From positions 1 through 12,448 of the forward strand of contig JBCBJZ010000112.1 in NCBI GenBank assembly GCA_038522635.1: DNA of 12,448 nucleotides, given 5' to 3'. This document shows positions 11,771 to 12,448 of the stretch, piece after piece (the first letter of the stretch is position 1; every line of letters begins with the position of its first letter). The DNA is from JBCBJZ01 sp038522635 (GTDB lineage: Bacteria > Pseudomonadota > Alphaproteobacteria > Rhizobiales > Hyphomicrobiaceae). The notes under the pieces were generated by a model that worked only from the letters and a program-made list of their open reading frames with translations, made no database searches and was not told the DNA's origin. The position numbers and the translations under genes were made by a program.

Positions 11771-12448
11771 ATGCGCATTGCGATCTATGCCCGATTTAGC
11801 TCAGACCTCCAGGATCATCGATCCCTGACCGACCAGATCGCAATGGCGCAAGATCGCGCTGATCGCGAGGGCTGGACCACCGTCGCCACCTGCACCGACG
11901 CCGCGATCTCAGGATCGTCCACACTCAATCGACCAGGCCTCGCCGCGCTGACGCAGCTCGCCGATGCGGGCGCCATCGACGCGGTGGTCACCGAAAGCCT
12001 CGACCGGCTTTCGCGCGACCTTGAGGACATGGCCGCGCTCCACAAGCGGCTGACGTTCAAGGGCATCAAAATCATCACGCTCGCTGACGGCGAAGTCAGC
12101 AAGATGCACGTAGGCATCAAGGGCCTGATCGCCACGCTCTACCTGGACGATCTGGCCCAGAAGACGCGTCGCGGGCAGATCGGCCGCGTCAAGGCTGGCC
12201 GCATCCCCGGTGGCCTCTGCTATGGCTATGATGTGCCGGCCGGCGCCGAGCCGGGCACCCGCGTGATCAACGCGCACGAAGCTGAGATCGTGCGCCGCAT
12301 CTTCAACGAATACGTCGCTGGCCATTCGCCGCTGACGATCGCCAAGCGCCTCAATGAGGACGCCATCCCGGGACCGCGCGGCGGGCTGTGGAACAGCTCT
12401 ACGCTTAATGGCTCCCGCAAGCGCGCCAACGGCATCCTCTCAAATGCC
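11771..12448 (+). CDS. Large serine recombinase (phage integrase type), 3' end cut by window
   Basis: The first 226 residues of a large serine recombinase are visible and the frame stays open to the edge. The resolvase catalytic domain (1 to about 140) starts MRIAIYARFSSDLQ, with Arg8 and nucleophile Ser10 (Ser11 adjacent), SLTDQ (18-22), ISGSS (46-50) and ESLDRLSRDLED (75-86) carrying conserved arginines. After the long helix (LDDLAQKTRRGQIGRV, 125-140) the recombinase domain begins at GRIPGGLCYGYDV (143-155), with EIVRRIFNEYVAG (172-184) and the family's IAKRLNEDAIPGPRG segment. It would cut phage and host attachment sites, forming a phosphoserine bond, to integrate the genome. The zinc ribbon and coiled coil expected in the C-terminal half are outside the window. 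The ATG 5 nt after the 48-aa gene is the only sensible start. Confidence 0.93.
   Translation, partial: MRIAIYARFSSDLQDHRSLTDQIAMAQDRADREGWTTVATCTDAAISGSSTLNRPGLAALTQLADAGAIDAVVTESLDRLSRDLEDMAALHKRLTFKGIKIITLADGEVSKMHVGIKGLIATLYLDDLAQKTRRGQIGRVKAGRIPGGLCYGYDVPAGAEPGTRVINAHEAEIVRRIFNEYVAGHSPLTIAKRLNEDAIPGPRGGLWNSSTLNGSRKRANGILSNA

Noticed and set aside
1..12448. CRISPR array, tRNA or insertion sequence
   Set aside because: No regularly spaced direct repeats, no tRNA-like fold and no transposase frame were seen.

Overview
The window is about 12.4 kb of GC-rich, densely coding DNA that reads as the early and immunity region of a temperate phage or prophage. The protein style (Ala/Arg/Asp-rich, GC-rich codon use) suggests an alphaproteobacterial host, but no host gene is present to confirm this. 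No structural or packaging genes, rRNA, tRNA or CRISPR array are visible.

Layout. Positions 1-9441 hold one long leftward (minus-strand) gene set. In transcription order it is: a Cro-like regulator (9145-9441), a DnaG-type primase with a degenerate zinc site (7900-9051), a membrane protein with a coiled coil and a putative C-terminal winged helix (6725-7903), a sliding clamp (5607-6728), a small coiled-coil protein (5291-5602), an SNF2-type helicase (3894-5297), an N4/N6-type DNA methyltransferase (2920-3852), two small unknown proteins (2582-2923, 2349-2585), a short C5-cytosine methyltransferase (1558-2334), and a P4/D5-family helicase that runs off the left edge (1-1377). Most junctions are 4-7 nt start/stop overlaps or gaps of a few bases, so this behaves as one translationally coupled early operon. 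The main break is a 180-bp gap at 1378-1557, which contains a strong intrinsic terminator facing the opposite way.

Positions 9442-9572 form a divergent control region between cro and a rightward CI-like repressor (9573-10157). After a 281-bp non-coding gap come an unknown 107-aa protein, an HD-domain phosphohydrolase, two very small proteins, and a large serine recombinase (phage integrase type) that is cut by the right edge.

Control. Two perfect copies of a 17-bp inverted repeat, ATTTCC-N5-GGAAAT, lie one on each side of the repressor gene (9484-9500 and 10263-10279). A degenerate third copy sits 32 bp from the second (10231-10247). They are the obvious candidate operators of the lysogeny switch, covering the leftward replication operon and the rightward integrase operon. 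The repressor has an S24/LexA-like C-terminal half, but the catalytic Ser position is Ala and the domain has no lysine at all, so RecA-stimulated self-cleavage looks impossible. A long, nearly continuous RNA hairpin (10343-10411) sits in the leader of the integrase operon.

Inferred working model: Cro and CI choose between the leftward operon (replication by primase, clamp and helicases, with methyltransferases marking the DNA) and the lysogenic or integration side. No DNA polymerase is visible, so the phage clamp probably works with the host polymerase III or with a polymerase encoded outside the window.
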